Source: Carya illinoinensis
Taxonomy: Eukaryota > Streptophyta > Magnoliopsida > Fagales > Juglandaceae
Assembly (NCBI RefSeq): GCF_018687715.1
Contig: NC_056755.1
Location: 11,777,501 to 11,841,500, forward strand
Direction of reading: 5' to 3'
DNA length: 64,000 bases
Under the pieces are notes generated by a model, which was given only the letters and a program-made list of their open reading frames with translations, was not told the DNA's origin and ran no database searches. Positions 22,192-35,730 of this stretch are shown here, piece after piece. Position numbers and translations under genes: made by a program. The stretch's first letter is position 1. Each line of letters opens with the position of its first letter.

Positions 22192-23025
22192 TCATAATTT
22201 GACGGTGCTCTGCAATAGAGCTCGTACCTGATCCAAAGTAGCCCCAGTAGGCTGTCTCTCAACACCGACAGTAGCAATAGAAGCTGGATCGATCAACATG
22301 CCACTATCCAATACTGCTTGAGTCTTCGGCAAGTGACCCTTGCTCTTGCTTGATGTGACCTTATTAAGGAGCCCCATATATGGCAACCTCCACTCAGTCC
22401 CTTGCACTGCAACCCCCGATCAGAGTAGGAGATTAGATATCAGCACTGCAAATGCTAAGTCATCTGATCGTCTGTGAGACCATCATCAGCTAGATCCTCG
22501 TCCTCACTATCATCTGAAGCATCCAGCTCATCGGTCGTTACATCCGGTGCTGTCGTTGAGGATGCAGCGGATGTGTCAGCATCAGATGGTGCAGCCTCTG
22601 CTCTTGGTGTAACCATTGTAGATGGTGCAACCTCTACTCCCGCTGTAGGCCCAGCAGCCGATGTAGGATATGCGTCTGCCACGCGCTGAATATCAAGAAA
22701 CTCAACAATAATGAGGGGAGAGAAGATGATTTTCACTCCCCGGATCCCTAAGTTATAGCATAGAGCATCACCAGGGTACTCTCTCGTGACACGATAAAAC
22801 TCACCGACCATTTTCGGATATGCAGTCTCCTTATGCTGACAAATCGATGTCCATCCCCTTTCTGTGATGATGGAGTGTATGCTTCGTCCCTCCTATGTAA
22901 GATCATGGAAGTCATCTAGAATGATCTCCTGTTCAACAAGTATAGGCCTTGCCTCTGGAGCATGAGCTGCTTCGCTACTTTGGCCCAATCTGATCTCTCA
23001 CACGTTTTCTTCCGTTGGTTGCCAT
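22192..23025 (-). pseudogene. CACTA-borne 'plant transposon protein' gene, antisense
   Basis: From an ATG at 23023-23025 the - strand reads MATNGRKRVRDQIGPK, a stop/frameshift, EARPILVEQEIILDDFHDLT, a TAG, then an open stretch to 22455 with VGEFYRVTREYPGDALCYN and RGVKIIFSPLIIVEFLDIQR. The latter resembles the 'putative plant transposon protein' domain often found inside CACTA and Gypsy elements. An acidic, Asp/Glu/Ser-rich tail (DELDASDDSEDEDLADDG) follows. A further piece at 22192-22407 (LPKTQAVLDSGMLIDP) and MKQEFMKPIMEKFKDMNG continue it in other frames. Its role in the host element is not established. It lies opposite in strand to the transposase genes. Confidence 0.65.
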
Positions 23026-26000
23026 TAGTATATTATTGACTCTATAAGCACAAGGAAAGTACAAATATAATTAAAATAATTGTGTAATTATATTATTGAA
23101 GAATTAAACTATATTGAATTGAATTGAAATAATTTTCTTGAACAAAACATATTCTAATCGAATAACCATATGTAATTGAACTTCACAGTTTCAACTAAGT
23201 TAATCTTGAATGGTAGGTGGCCAAGGGGATTACCTGTTCGAACAACCAATTATCCTCTCGAACAAAGTTTATTTGTTCAAACAAAAATATTGATGTTTGG
23301 CCAGTTCGAGTTCTAACGAAGGCTACATCGCTCGAACTCTCAGTTATATTTCCGTTCGAATAGATTTTATTTGTTCGAATGAAAAATTTTCTATTTGGTA
23401 ATTGAGAGTTCAAATGGCTTAGCCTTCCTCCATTCAAATGCAAACAGGCCAAATAGCCATGACTTAGTCAACTCAGCCCCGAATCTCAAAAACCTAGAAT
23501 TTTTTAGAATCCTTAATTTTAACCGATAAAAATGATGGGACTTCAAACACAAAAAAGGGATCAAATTGATTCACAATCTGACCCCCCAAACATTAATAAA
23601 AATTTTGAAAAAAAATTAACAATATTCTTCGGGAATGGGCCCATACCTCTTAGAAGTTCAAATTGAGGCTTGCTACGGTGGAGTTCGTGACGGAGTTTGT
23701 GGTAGAGAGAGAGTCAGAAATCATGGTTTTCAATGTAAATGGCAAACTGTTATAAACTGGGTATATGATGTTCATCAGGTTTCGTTTGAATGGGAAACTA
23801 ATTTGTTCGAATGTATTTCAATTGAATTAATCCCATTTGAATAGAAAAAATTGCATTTCAAACGTTTATTATTTGCATAAATGTGGTTCGAACGGTTATT
23901 ATACCAATATATTTCTAATTATATTACTAATACTAATATATAATAATACTAATATTACAAAGTATAAAAGTAAAAAAAAATACTAATTATATTACTAATT
24001 AGAATATATAATACTAATATATAAAGTACGTGGTATTAAAAAAAATACTAATTATACTTAATTAACTAGTATATAATATACTTATATCTAACTAGTAATA
24101 TAGCATATATACTTATACTTAACTAGTATATATATAGTGTATATATATGTAGTGTATATATATATACTTAACTAGTATATATATTATATATAGACTTATA
24201 TACTATATATAGTATATAGTATAATATATACTTAACTAGTGTATACTATATGCATATACTTAACATACATAAGGGAATTTTCTGTTTGAATGTACAATTT
24301 TTACTGTTCGAACGAATTGTTCTCTTAGACTGTGTTTGGAGGGAAACTTGGCGCCAAATCCATAGAATATACACCAGTTCGAATGAAGAATAATCCATTC
24401 GAACATATAAATAACCCGTTTGAAGTCCAAATTAAAGAGTGCTAAAATTAAGCAGCTACGTGAAATTTTGGCATTCAAATGGGTAACTAGACCGTTCAAA
24501 CGTAACTTTACAAAACTGAAAACATATACCTCAGTCCATTTCACGTAGATTAGGGTTTACTTAGAAGAGTGGCAGAGGCAGTGTGAAGGGGGGAGAGAGA
24601 AAAGTTGTTCTAGAGAGAGAGGAGACCCATCTCACTTGAGGTAAGACTAGTTTCTATTAGTGTTTTTTTGGTATTTTGAATTTATATGTAGTATTTTTCT
24701 CATAAAGATATATGTAAATGTAGGTATTGGTTATTCAAATTAGTAATTTGATTGCATAAATTTGAGGTAAAATAACTAATATTTAGTATTGGTCTTTGTT
24801 TAGTGATTTCTAACGTTTATTTGATAATGTATTTGGTAATGATTAAGTTTATGTTTTAGTAATGTATTGGTGATTTGTAATATGATTTGGTGATGATTAA
24901 GTTTATGTTTTGGTAATAAATTTGTGATTTTGGTAATGATTGGTGATTTGTAATACGATTTGGCAATGATTAAGTTTACGTTCTGGTAATGAATTGGTGA
25001 TTTGTAATATGAATTGGGAATTTGTGTATAGAAGTTGTTATATTGTTATATTGGAAGTTTGTGAGATGAATTGGTTAATTTGTTATATTGATATGTGTTA
25101 TTGATGGTTGTGAATTTAATATTTGTTATATTGATATGTGTTATTTTGGGAGTTTGAGACATGAATTGGTTAATTTATTATTGATTGTTGTTATATTGGG
25201 AGTTTGTGAGATGAATTGATAGTTGAAACTGGACATATATGGTTCGCACGGTTAAACCCTAGTTCGAACTATATTGTACACCATTCAAATGTAAATAATT
25301 GTGTTCGAACATTTAAAGTTTATAGGTACACCATTCGAACACATAACTTTTATTTGAATGGAAAGCCGTAGTATTAAAATTGCCAAAATTTAATTTAAAA
25401 CTAAATGAAATATGATTTCATTTAATTAATTTACAAAAAATAGATTAAAACTTGAAAATGATCTACATGTTTAAGAGGCTCAAAATTAATAAGTTTGAAT
25501 AATTTTAAAACTAAATGAAAGAAGAATTTAATTAATAAATTTACAAAAAATAAATTAAAACTTGGAAATCATTTATATAAAGAAGATATTCTAAAGTAAC
25601 TAATAGTATATACATTAATTAATAAGACTGAATAATAATATAATTTTGCTATTTTTTTGCTATTCTAAACTAAGTAATAGTATAATAATACATTAAGCTA
25701 TAACTTTAAATAAATTCAAAATTTAATGCACTCTAAATGATTAAATTATGAAATCTCCATAAATCATTTAAAATAGTCAATTAAGTAGACCATAAAGAAG
25801 GATAGGATTGATTAGCTAAGCTATTATAATACTAGTAAAATACACCAAATATTAAATAAAGTTTTAGGTATTTCCATAAAATATTAAATTTAAGATAACC
25901 CAAACCAACAAATCAATCAATCATATATTAAACCAACAAACCAACATAGTGTATTAGAATATGCAATTACCTAGAATAGAATATTCAAATAAATAAAGTG

Positions 26001-26566
26001 TTCAGAGGATATTAGAATATTCAATTATATAAGTGTAGGCCCCTCGGATGTCACTATGTCAGTATTATTTTTACTAGTTAAGACTTCAATGTCAGTATTA
26101 TTTTTATATAGTATTAAACCTTAGACCTGTTCAAGAGTTGTAGCCAAATATTCTCTTAAAGAATGTTTGGGTGCAACTCTTGAATTGTTCAAAGTGGATA
26201 ATTTGGGATTCCATCATCTATATAACATATATATATTCAGTCTAAACTCTTGTTTTAGTGTTAGAAATTTCGATTTAGTATTTTCTAACATTCTTCACGT
26301 GTGCGGTCCGTAAGTTGTTCAGCCCAAGAATAGGCTCAATGACTTAACATGACTAGCATACTTGAAGAATTGTAGGAAAATGTTGTCGAAAGTTTGACTA
26401 ACATGATAGTTTTGGATTGAGTATATATGCAATATAGATGATAGTCTCTTAAATGAGATATGACCAATTACCTTATGAAAATAAAAGCATTGAATATGAA
26501 AAAGAGTTGATAGTGTTTTATGAATTAGGTTTTTTTGAGAGACAGTCATCAACTAACGGAATTATA
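23026..26566. other. CACTA internal non-coding region
   Basis: AT-rich sequence with many TTCGAA-centred motifs (23220-23450, 23770-23900, 24280-24500, 25230-25360), a TA-rich microsatellite zone (23900-24260) and TTGGTGATTTGTAATATGA-type imperfect tandem repeats (24780-25220). No protein is recognisable. The TTCGAA motifs this far inside suggest nested or duplicated subterminal sequence. Confidence 0.5.
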
Positions 26567-29500
26567 ATGGAGAAGAGTTGGATGTTGTTGGAAGATAGAC
26601 TTGATTAAGACTATAAAGAGTATGCAGAATGGGTAAATTGTTTTACAGAATTTGCTTGCAGGAGTGTTGTCAGTCGAGCATTTATAAGATGTCCGTATAA
26701 GAAGTGCAAAAACCTTAATTCTTATAACTTGGTGGTAGTGTAGGACCATTTATTTGTAAATGGAATAGACCTTAAATACTCACTCTGGTCTTACACAGCA
26801 AACCATTTTTTAAAGCAGTTAAATTTGACAATTAGTCCAATCAGATGGAGGAATGTAACGAGATCAACATGGAAGAATGAAGTGTTGATGTTTCTCATGA
26901 TAGTAGTTATAATGGAGAGAATATGTATTAGATGATAAAGGATACTAGCGCAGGCATATTTGGGATGAGAAATGGAGAAGGAACATCTACACAATCATCT
27001 GAGCGAAATGAAAACTTTGGAAGACTATGGGAGGATGCACAACAAGAACTGTACGAGAGGTGCACCCATCATAGCAAGTTATCATTCATGTTAGAGTTAC
27101 TCCATATTAAGTCTATTTGTCGAATTTCTGCAAAGGCCATCGACATGCTACTAGAATTATTTAAAGAAGTCTCCCACAAGAAAACGTTATACCTTATAAT
27201 TTTTATGAAGTGAAGAAATTGAAGCGAGTGCTATGCTTTGATTATAATATCATCCACATATGTAAGAATGATTGTATTCTCTTTTGGAAGCAATATACAA
27301 AATTTGATTCATGTCCAGTGTGTCATGAGTCAATATGGACATTAGATAAGCGTAATGTACACCATAAAGTGTTAAGATATTTTTTGTTGATTCCTATACT
27401 TCAAAGATTGTTTACTTCCTACATGACTGTGAAAGATATGACTTGGCATCACACAGAAAGAGTGCAAAATGATCAATTCCTCTCGCATCCGGCAAATTCC
27501 TTACAATGGAAGAAATTTGATGATGAGTATCCATTTTGTCGAAGAACTTCGCAATGTACATCTTGGTTTAGCAGCTGGTGGTTTTAATCCATTTGGCAAT
27601 ATGAGCACTTCTCATAGTACTTGGTTTGTCATATTAATACCTATAATTTATTACCATGGAAGTGTATGAAGAATCCTTATTTTATGATAACTCTATTGAT
27701 CCCAATGCCAAGGTCACAGGGAACGAAATTAACGTATATCTGTAGCCAATGATGGCAGAGTTGAAAGAGTTATGGGAACAAGATGTCAATACATATGATG
27801 CGGCCTTACCACGGGAATTCAAGATGCATATTGCACTACTGTGGACAATAAATGATTTTTCAGCATATGAAAACTTATTTGGGTAGAGCACAAAAGGTAA
27901 AATGGCTTGTTCTATTTGTAACAAAGATATATAGTCTCAATGGTTAACAAACGGACAAAAATTATGTGTTTCATGGGACACCATATATATTTATCTCATA
28001 ATCATAGATGGCATTCAAATAGAGCGATATTTGATGGAAAGGTTGATCGCACGACATCACCACAAGAGTAATCTGGTGGTGATATTCTCGCACAATTGGA
28101 AGATGTTTCAAGAGATCAGAAGAGAAAACGAAAAGTAGTGGAATTGAATTGAACTAAAAAAGGTATTTTCTTTGAGTTGCTATACTGGTCTACGTTAACA
28201 CTGCACCACAATCTGGCTGTTATGCACATTGAAAAAAAATATATGTGAGAATATTTTAGACACTATGATGTCAATAGAAGGGAACACAAAAGATACAACT
28301 AACTTGTAAAGATTTAAAAGAGTTTGGGATAAGACCGAAGTTGCATTTACAAGATAATGGGTCGTCAACCTATATGCCCCTTGGATGATATACACTGTCC
28401 AAAGATGAAAGAAATAAATTTTATGACTGGTTCATGACAATCAAATTACCTAATGGCTATGCTTCGAAGATGTTAAGATATGTTCGAACTCATGATTGGA
28501 AGATAACTAGTCTTAAAAGTCACAACTGTCATGTATTTCTGCAGCGTCTGTTGTCAGTTGGTGTGCGTGCAAAGCTTACTCGAGATGTTCATACAGCTCT
28601 CACATAATTAGGGGGATTTTTCAAGGACATTTGTAGTAGAACATTAAAAGTTGATGTATTGTTAAAAATGAAAGTTGAAATCGCAATGATATTGTATAAA
28701 TTGGAGAGTTTGTACCCACTTTCCTTCTTTGATGTAATGGTTCATTTGACTGTGCACCTATCTCATGAGGCTTTAGTTGGTGGCCCAATTCAATATAGAT
28801 GGACATATCCTATTGAACAGCTTTTGAAAAACTTAAGCGATCTGTGGGGAATAAGGCTCATCCGAAAGGTTTGATTGCAAAATCATACATTAATAATGAA
28901 TGGCATACATTTTGTTCAATATATTTTCGTAGGATTTATACTAGATTTATGAGACTAAATCGAAATTATGAAAGTAGACAAATGGGAGTCTCATCATCAT
29001 TTTTCATGTTTTCTCAAACCATGCGTCCCATAGGAGCACAAAGGGGCTATGACCTAAATGGAAGAGAGTTTGATAGAACTTGATGATATGTCTTGAATAA
29101 CTCTATAGAAATTGAACACTACTTGAGGTTAGTGATGAATCTCTGTATCAATAAAATTTTGCATATTCAATTCATATAATATAATATAACTTGATACAAA
29201 TTAATAGTTAATATGAACATGTGCAGCAAACATTTAGAACTACTCGCACAGGTGGTGTAACTAACGTAGAAAAGAAGCATAAAAAGGAATTCACCTTGTG
29301 GTTTGAACATACGGTATTATTTTAAGATTAAATTTAGTGGTATTTATGAACTTCATATGTCTACACTATATTTTTTTTCTATTAATATCTGATATAACTA
29401 AATATATTTATTGATGTAGATTCTATTGAAATATGCTGAAAATTCTAGTGAAATCTCATCATAATTGTATCCATTTTCATGTGGTCCGTCTAGGTAGGCT

Positions 29501-30137
29501 ATCCAATACTTAGGATGTTTGGTGTGTGGTTATGGATTTCACATGTGTGACAGAGAAAGATATAGAAAAACTCAAAATTGTGGGGTTGTAGTCGAAAAAG
29601 CCATGAGGATGATAATATTAACTTTTACGGAGTTGAGAAGATATCATAGCGTTAAAATACGTGGGGAGATATATGGTCTGGTTGTTTAAATGTACTTGGT
29701 AAGATGTCTCAAATTCTAGGTTAAGAGTGCGTAGCGATGAATATTTTATCAGTGTAAATACATCTCACACATAGTATGATAATGATCCTTTCGTCCTCAC
29801 TTGCCAAGTGAATCAAGTTCTTTATTTAAATGATCTAGAGTACAAGAGCGCATGGCGAGTGGTGGAGAAGTTTGCACCAAGAAATGTACATGATTACATT
29901 CCAAAGACAAACAAACCACATGAAGAATTTGAGAGTTCGACAAATGAAGAAGCATATCAAAAAAATGAACCAGACATCAATTTATTTATTGATCTAAATC
30001 AATATGAGATGGTCCCATTGCGTAGAAAATATGTTGAACCAAAACTAATTGAGGGTGAAATTTCAGAAGAACGTGAATCAACTTAAATCTCTAGTGAGGA
30101 TGAGGGCAACTGGTCTGGAAAAATTGATAGGAAATGA
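26567..30137 (+). pseudogene. TNP2-like CACTA transposase, decayed
   Basis: From ATG 26567 the frame reads MEKSWMLLEDRLD, a TAA, then EYAEWVNCFTEFACRSVVSR and IRCPYKKCKN, the transposase-associated zinc domain. Further on: SKLSFMLELLHIK, KNDCILFWKQYTKFDSCPVC, HKVLRYFLLIPILQRLF and NPFGNMSTSHSTW, the TNP2 transposase core. Then KSHNCHVFLQRLLSVGVRAK and FFDVMVHLTVHLSHEALVGG (DUF4218) and IGAQRGYDLNGREFD (DUF4216). It ends near 30137 after QYEMVPLRRKYVEPKL. Stops and frame changes occur throughout, partly at real introns. This protein normally binds and cuts the element ends. Confidence 0.85.
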
Positions 30138-30223
30138 ATCTAATATTTGTATAAGTATCATTATTATAAACATCTGCAACGTTTGTACATACTATATATA
30201 ATTTATTACAATTTCAAACAGAT

Positions 30224-31804
30224 ATGCCTCCCAAACATAAAGCAACGCGTGCGCCATCCCCATCCAATACCGACTCCCTATGTGGTTCACCTGCCATCAA
30301 TAGTGGGCCAACATCACCAAATCCAGAATAATGTATTTTATCAAATTAAATAGCATATTTAATGCTCAATTTAAGTAATCTATATTATTAAAATAAAATA
30401 AAAAAACTGAATAAAAATATATGATTTAATTACTATACATATAATTGTTGTAAGCCAGGGCCGAGGTTGAGGTACTAAAATGGGTGTCTGTATAGAGAAA
30501 GTAAGGAAAGTGGGTAAAATTAAAGTTGATATTCCTGATGATCACACTGGTGGTCCTGGGGATTCGAAAACTTGGCTTGCTTATTATGTTGGTACCATTA
30601 CTCGCACGTATGCATCGATGACTACATCCTCATAGGCTAAAGTTTTTCAAGATGTGAAAGACCACATCAAAAAACATTGCCTAGTAATGGGCTACATTCC
30701 AAGAAACTAAGTATAACATGTTGATTTAAGGTTAGTTTGTATTTATACTAATTTTTTATAATTTATGAAAAGACGAGTTTGAACTTAATTTTGGTCTATG
30801 AGAGGATCGGCTAACGGTTGAGGTTGATGTCGAATGCATTCTGGAAGTACAAAGGTCGATGTCATGCACACTATCAAAAGTTCAGTACTATGACAAAGGC
30901 GCGTCAAAATCCATTCCAAGCAATGCCACCAAATGAATAGGAGAATGTTTGTGATATGTTTAAAGATTTTGCTTATCAGGTAATTTCACTGCTATCTTTT
31001 TTTAATAGTATATGATAGATGTATTAAACATATAGTTATAATATTTTTTTAGCAACATAGTACTGTGAACAAAGTAAATAGATCTAATTTAACAATACAC
31101 CATCAAGCAAGATCTCGATCTTTTCATCATTTGTCTAAAAATATGGTTAGTTATTTTAGTCCCCATTAAATATTAACATATACACTTTTCTGATTTAAGT
31201 TCTGATCTAGATTTTCCTTTTGTAGGAAGAAAAAGACCCGCTGACTATGATCTGACCCAATTGTATGCTAAAACATATAAAAATCGTGATAGTGCTTGGA
31301 CCAATTCTGAAGCAGAGACAAATTATGTAAGTTAAATCTTATTTAATTCAAGTCTAATATAGTATTTTTGTTATTGATACTAACTTTAATTTGTTTTTTT
31401 TTTTTTTTTTGTAGGACAAGATGATATCTCTTAAGAAAATTGCTACGGATCCATCTGATGAATCATCGGTCAACTATGCTCAGATCATTTCTCAAGTTCT
31501 TGGATCACATTCTGGATATTTAAGGGGTTTAGGACGTTGCATGAAGTCATCCTTGACATCATCATCCACTTCTAAAGTCAAATCGAATGACAACAAGACT
31601 AAGGCATTAGAGGAAGCAACACTTGAGATAGAACAATTGAGGTCCAAAGAAAAAAAATTGCTAACCCAATTAGATCAAGCAGCAGATCTTGAGGTGAGAT
31701 TAGAAGAGAAAATGCAAAAGAAGCTGGAGTTGAATAACCAAAAAATATTTGAACAGTGGCAGTCAATGATGTTCCAAAACTTTATGCCACAACCACGATC
31801 TTAA
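30224..31804 (+). pseudogene. Second CACTA gene (Transposase_24 / Ptta-En/Spm type)
   Basis: The first exon starts MPPKHKATRAPSPSNTDS, a proline/serine-rich start typical of these genes. Later segments give KVGKIKVDIPDDHTGGPGDS, AYYVGTITRTYASM, VFQDVKDHIKKHC, then NLTIHHQARSRSFHHLSKNM. The last exon (31421-31804, after a poly-T and AG acceptor) is open for 127 residues: TDPSDESSVNYAQIISQVLG, a serine-rich stretch, then a heptad-like coiled coil (ALEEATLEIEQLRSKEKKL). Several stops break the middle exons. Family members are thought to assist transposition by binding subterminal repeats. Confidence 0.7.
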
Positions 31805-32550
31805 AATTTATTTTTTCTTTAATTTTCTTTCCAAAACATTTGAACAATTGTGATGTTTGAATTACAATTTTTTGCAATATTAGTATGATATTTTTTAATA
31901 AATTATGTTTTGTATGATTAATACCATTCGAATGGTAAATAACATGTTCAAACGGTAAATTACAATTTATAAATCCATTCGAATAAAAAAATACCCATTC
32001 AAGCAAAAACTAATCTATTCGAACGACAACCCAATAATACAGTCTGTACGACCGTTCAAACAATAAAATATTTGTTCAATCAATATTAATATCCAATATC
32101 CCATTCGAACAGACATAATTTCTGGAAATAAAAAGTCTGTTCAAGCGAACAAACTTTATGTAACACAAGTCATTAGAAAAATTTATTCATTTGAACGCAT
32201 AAAATTTGTTCGAACATTCATTCCATTCGAACGGGATCAAATATGGTCATTAGTTCAAATAAAAACTTCTAATAGCTCGAATGGTACAAGTCGGATCAAA
32301 CGGATATGTTTCCATTCGAACGGTTTGTTGAGACGAAAATTATTCGTCTCAAAAAAACGAAAAAAACTGTTCGAACGGTTTTGACTTGGCCAACCCAATT
32401 TCGTCCCTAAAATCAATTTTTGTTTCCAAAAATATTTTGAGACAGTCTTTTCGAGACAAAATGTTTTCATTTCCGAAAATATTTTGAGATGAAATTTGAA
32501 TTTTTGAAGACAAAATGATTTGTCTGAAAAAACCCCAAACTCTTGTAGTC
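31805..32550. repeat. CACTA right subterminal and terminal repeats
   Basis: Dense TTCGAACGG and CCATTCGAAC motifs in both orientations between 31920 and 32390, then AATTTCGTCCCTAAAATC and repeated ATTTTGAGAC/TTTTCGAGAC, mirroring the left end. The terminus is CAAACTCTTGTAGTC. Confidence 0.7.
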
Positions 32551-33283
32551 ATTAACCATAGTGGAATGCGAAAATAGAGTTTATAGATTTATACTGTGGC
32601 TCCTACGAATATTATAAAACTTTTTTATGAAAGAAGAGTCAATGTCCAGTCACATACACAATTCAAGAGTATTTTTTTTTTTTTAGTTACAAGATGGCGT
32701 GGAGATCAATTTGGTGATATAATTTATTAAAACTAGAACCATACATGATATCATGCATGGGAATAGTGGAACATTTTTGGAACAAATTAAACATACGATA
32801 GGCCTAAGTTCAACCTTTTTAGAATGTAGGGCTAAAACCTAAATGCATTATGTTCAATAGTCTTTGCATGCAGCCCATGCAGTCCTTGCTCTTCAAACCA
32901 TCAAGTACCACAATTTTTCCAACTGTAATGGATTACTGAAGCCCATATCATCAGTATGAACCATCTCATATTAGGCTTATTCTGATCATCATTGAAGATT
33001 ACATTATAATAAGAGACAACTCTACACCCTTAATTGGTTCGTAATTAAACTCTCAAATTTGATTCAAGTTTTTTAGTCCTAAAGCCCATATTGGCTCCTC
33101 CAAACTTTATCCATTAAGCTAGCTAGTTCATGAGAAGTGCACTTTATGGTTTTCTTTTCTTCTTATATTGATCTTCCAAATAATCCATATATTTTTTGGC
33201 TTCAAAATGACCCAAACTCTAATAGCAAACCAGTTATTTTTTAGACTTCAAAGCATCATAAAAGAGATTAACTTATCCAAGTA

Positions 33284-33470
33284 GGGGTATAACGGGTCCG
33301 GTTTTAGATATATTTTAGAATCAAAATGGTATACACTGGTTTTAAGAATTGAAGAACCGATACCAGACCGATTCGTTACCAAAATTGGAATTATATCCAG
33401 TTTTACCGGTTCAGTTCAGTTTTTCTGGTGCAATGGTGTTTAATTTATTTCCATACTATAATATCTAATT
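33284..33470. repeat. CCGGTTCAGTT-type non-autonomous repeat
   Basis: GGGTATAACGGGTCCGGTTTTAG followed by GAACCGATACCAGACCGATTCG and TTTTACCGGTTCAGTTCAGT is the pattern of a common short plant repeat. It is probably a MITE or part of one. Boundaries are approximate. Confidence 0.45.
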
Positions 33471-35554
33471 CTATGTTATTATACTAGTGTCTAACTTATT
33501 TATATATTTAATTATATATGTCAATGATAATATGATAGTTACACATACTAAAACCATTAGTTTATTTATATTATAGTATATATACATTATTTTATAATAA
33601 TTAACACATACTAGTATAATATTGAATTTAACTATATTATTATAATCTATATAAGTTAAACTATACACTTGAGTATTTTTGATCAAATGTTTTTCGATTT
33701 TCTGATTTTTTTTTTTTTACGCCTCTAGCTCCAAGACATTATCAATAACAGGCATAAGGGTAAGAATTTAGAAAGGCACTGGACATTGAATGCTTCGTTT
33801 TTTTTTTTTTTTTAATATGGTATTTTCTTATCTTTTGACGTTTTCTTCCAGTAGTGCTAAACTATTTGATTCGGACCAACATCAAGATGTACTTCTTGTA
33901 CTGAAGCCATTGAACATTGCATATTCATGATCTCTTGTTTTTTCTTTCAGATTAGCCGGCATGCATATGGTGAAAACCTCATTTCATGAACATCCTGAGG
34001 TTCCTCGTACATCGTCTTTGTGGCCGTTTTTCGCACAGTTAAATAAGGCGGCCCACCTATATATATATATATATATATTATATCTTCTTTTGATCATCAT
34101 ATACATCTTGACTCAAATCATTGATTTTGTACCAATTCTTTTTTCTTTTTCTCAGTTTCATTTGGACAGTACAAGCAATGTCGACGATCCTTGCATCAAT
34201 ATTAGCTGACTAAAAATTAATTTGGTTTAATTTATTAGGTTTTATGTGCTGAATGTTTACTTTTCTAAGCTATTCCGACCTAGCTTGACTATCATAAATA
34301 CGTCGGTTTGACCCGTAATTCATTGTTGGAACGACTGCCATAATTACTAATTATAAGAGACAGGCCGGTTATGTGTCTGAACTACAGATCAAATAAGGGT
34401 CAAAAGCTTGTTTCAAAGATTATAAAGCTAGCTAGCACTGGTTCAAAAAAGTGATATTCTTTGTCTGATACATGTCTTTAGAATTGAATTTGTAATTGCT
34501 TTTATTGAAGCGTTAAGATGTAATATAAATCATTAAATTTATTTATTTTTAATCAATTTAGACTTTTAAGAAAAGTGATGATCTGATATGATCGAAGGAT
34601 CCGTCATTCAAATTCAGTACTCGCACCAAGACCTACAGAACCCTCTGTTTGAGCATGTTTGATCAAATGTGTTTATCAAGTATAGAATCCCCACAAGATA
34701 TATATGACATATTTGTTTACTCATGATCATAATTTGAATAAGAATTGTTGCGATAGGGTAATACCCACATGGCATATCTTCCATCCTTCGATCATGCCAG
34801 AATCTTGGGCATAACCCTGCCTTTTGGCACGCGGATTTGACATGCACGGCATTACATACAATATTCATTCTACACCACATAATTAACCCATTAGCCAAAA
34901 AAAGTGACGATCGAGTTCTATATATTCTTGTTCCAAATCTCGTTCACTGCAAATTGCATTCCATTTGTTTGGGTTTAAGAGATTATATATGTGATTGTTG
35001 GGAATGCATCGATCCATCTTTTTGGATACAATTAAAAGCGAAATCTTTTTAAAAGATCAGAAGTCCAGATTTCATATCAAAGATTTGGATTTGTATCGAG
35101 ATTTGGATTCTGAAATTTGGCGTTGGCCACATTTAATTCATGCCCCCATGCATATATATATATATATATATATGCGCCTCAGGTTGTCACCACCTAGTAG
35201 CAAGTGGAGGGCGTGAGTAGTTGATCGAGCGTTGTATGTACGTAAGTGCATGTGGCCACTTAATTTGGAGCAATGTGCCCACCGGCCTGATCCATTCTAT
35301 TGACATGACAAGACTTTACTTATTAAAGATTTTAATTTTAATTTTACAAACGTGACAAGACTTTATTTTGTGAGTATTGTTATGTCAATAAAATGGTGGG
35401 TGTGTTTCGTACACCGACTTCCAATTAATAGCATTTTTCATGATAATATATTACCCCACAACAGGAGATCACTTTGCTTGGATGATACAAGTGAATCATG
35501 TTGTGCTAGACTAGGTATACTGATTTCTAGGTATACTGATTTCTTTCTTTTAGG

Positions 35555-35730
35555 TTTGTTTTCATAAATTATTTCATTTCATTTTATCTAATTATTACAA
35601 TTTTTTTAAATTTCAACATAAAATATAAAAAATATTCAATTTTTTTAAATCTTAGAAAAAAAATAATATTATAAAAATATTTTATTCAATTTTTAAATTT
35701 TATTTTATTTTATTCGTGTAACCAAATGAA
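35555..35730. repeat. MITE copy, reverse orientation
   Basis: The reverse complement reads AAAATTGAATAAAATATT, TTTAAAAAAATTGAATA and AATTGTAATAATTAGATAAAATGA, the order seen in the MITE copies at 21051, 36160, 45714 and 60810. Confidence 0.55.

Larger units (their letters stand above)
21215..32550 (+). mobile_element. CACTA (En/Spm) DNA transposon, 11.3 kb, degraded
   Basis: The left end reads CACTACAAGAAATTTTAC; the right end, reverse complemented, reads GACTACAAGAGTTTGG, so the terminal inverted repeat is retained with the outermost base changed. Both ends are flanked by ATT (21212-21214 and 32551-32553), the 3-bp target duplication of this superfamily. Subterminal regions are crowded with TTCGAACGG-type motifs in both orientations, the usual transposase-binding repeats. 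Inside are a TNP2-like transposase (26567-30137), a second transposase-associated gene (30224-31804), an antisense plant-transposon-protein gene (22192-23025) and a nested SINE. All genes carry stops or frameshifts, so the copy is not autonomous. Confidence 0.9.

Noticed and set aside
33961..34209. Possible exon after a TTTCAG acceptor-like site
   Set aside because: The open frame runs into a TA microsatellite (Tyr-Ile repeats) and has no recognisable domain or neighbouring exons.
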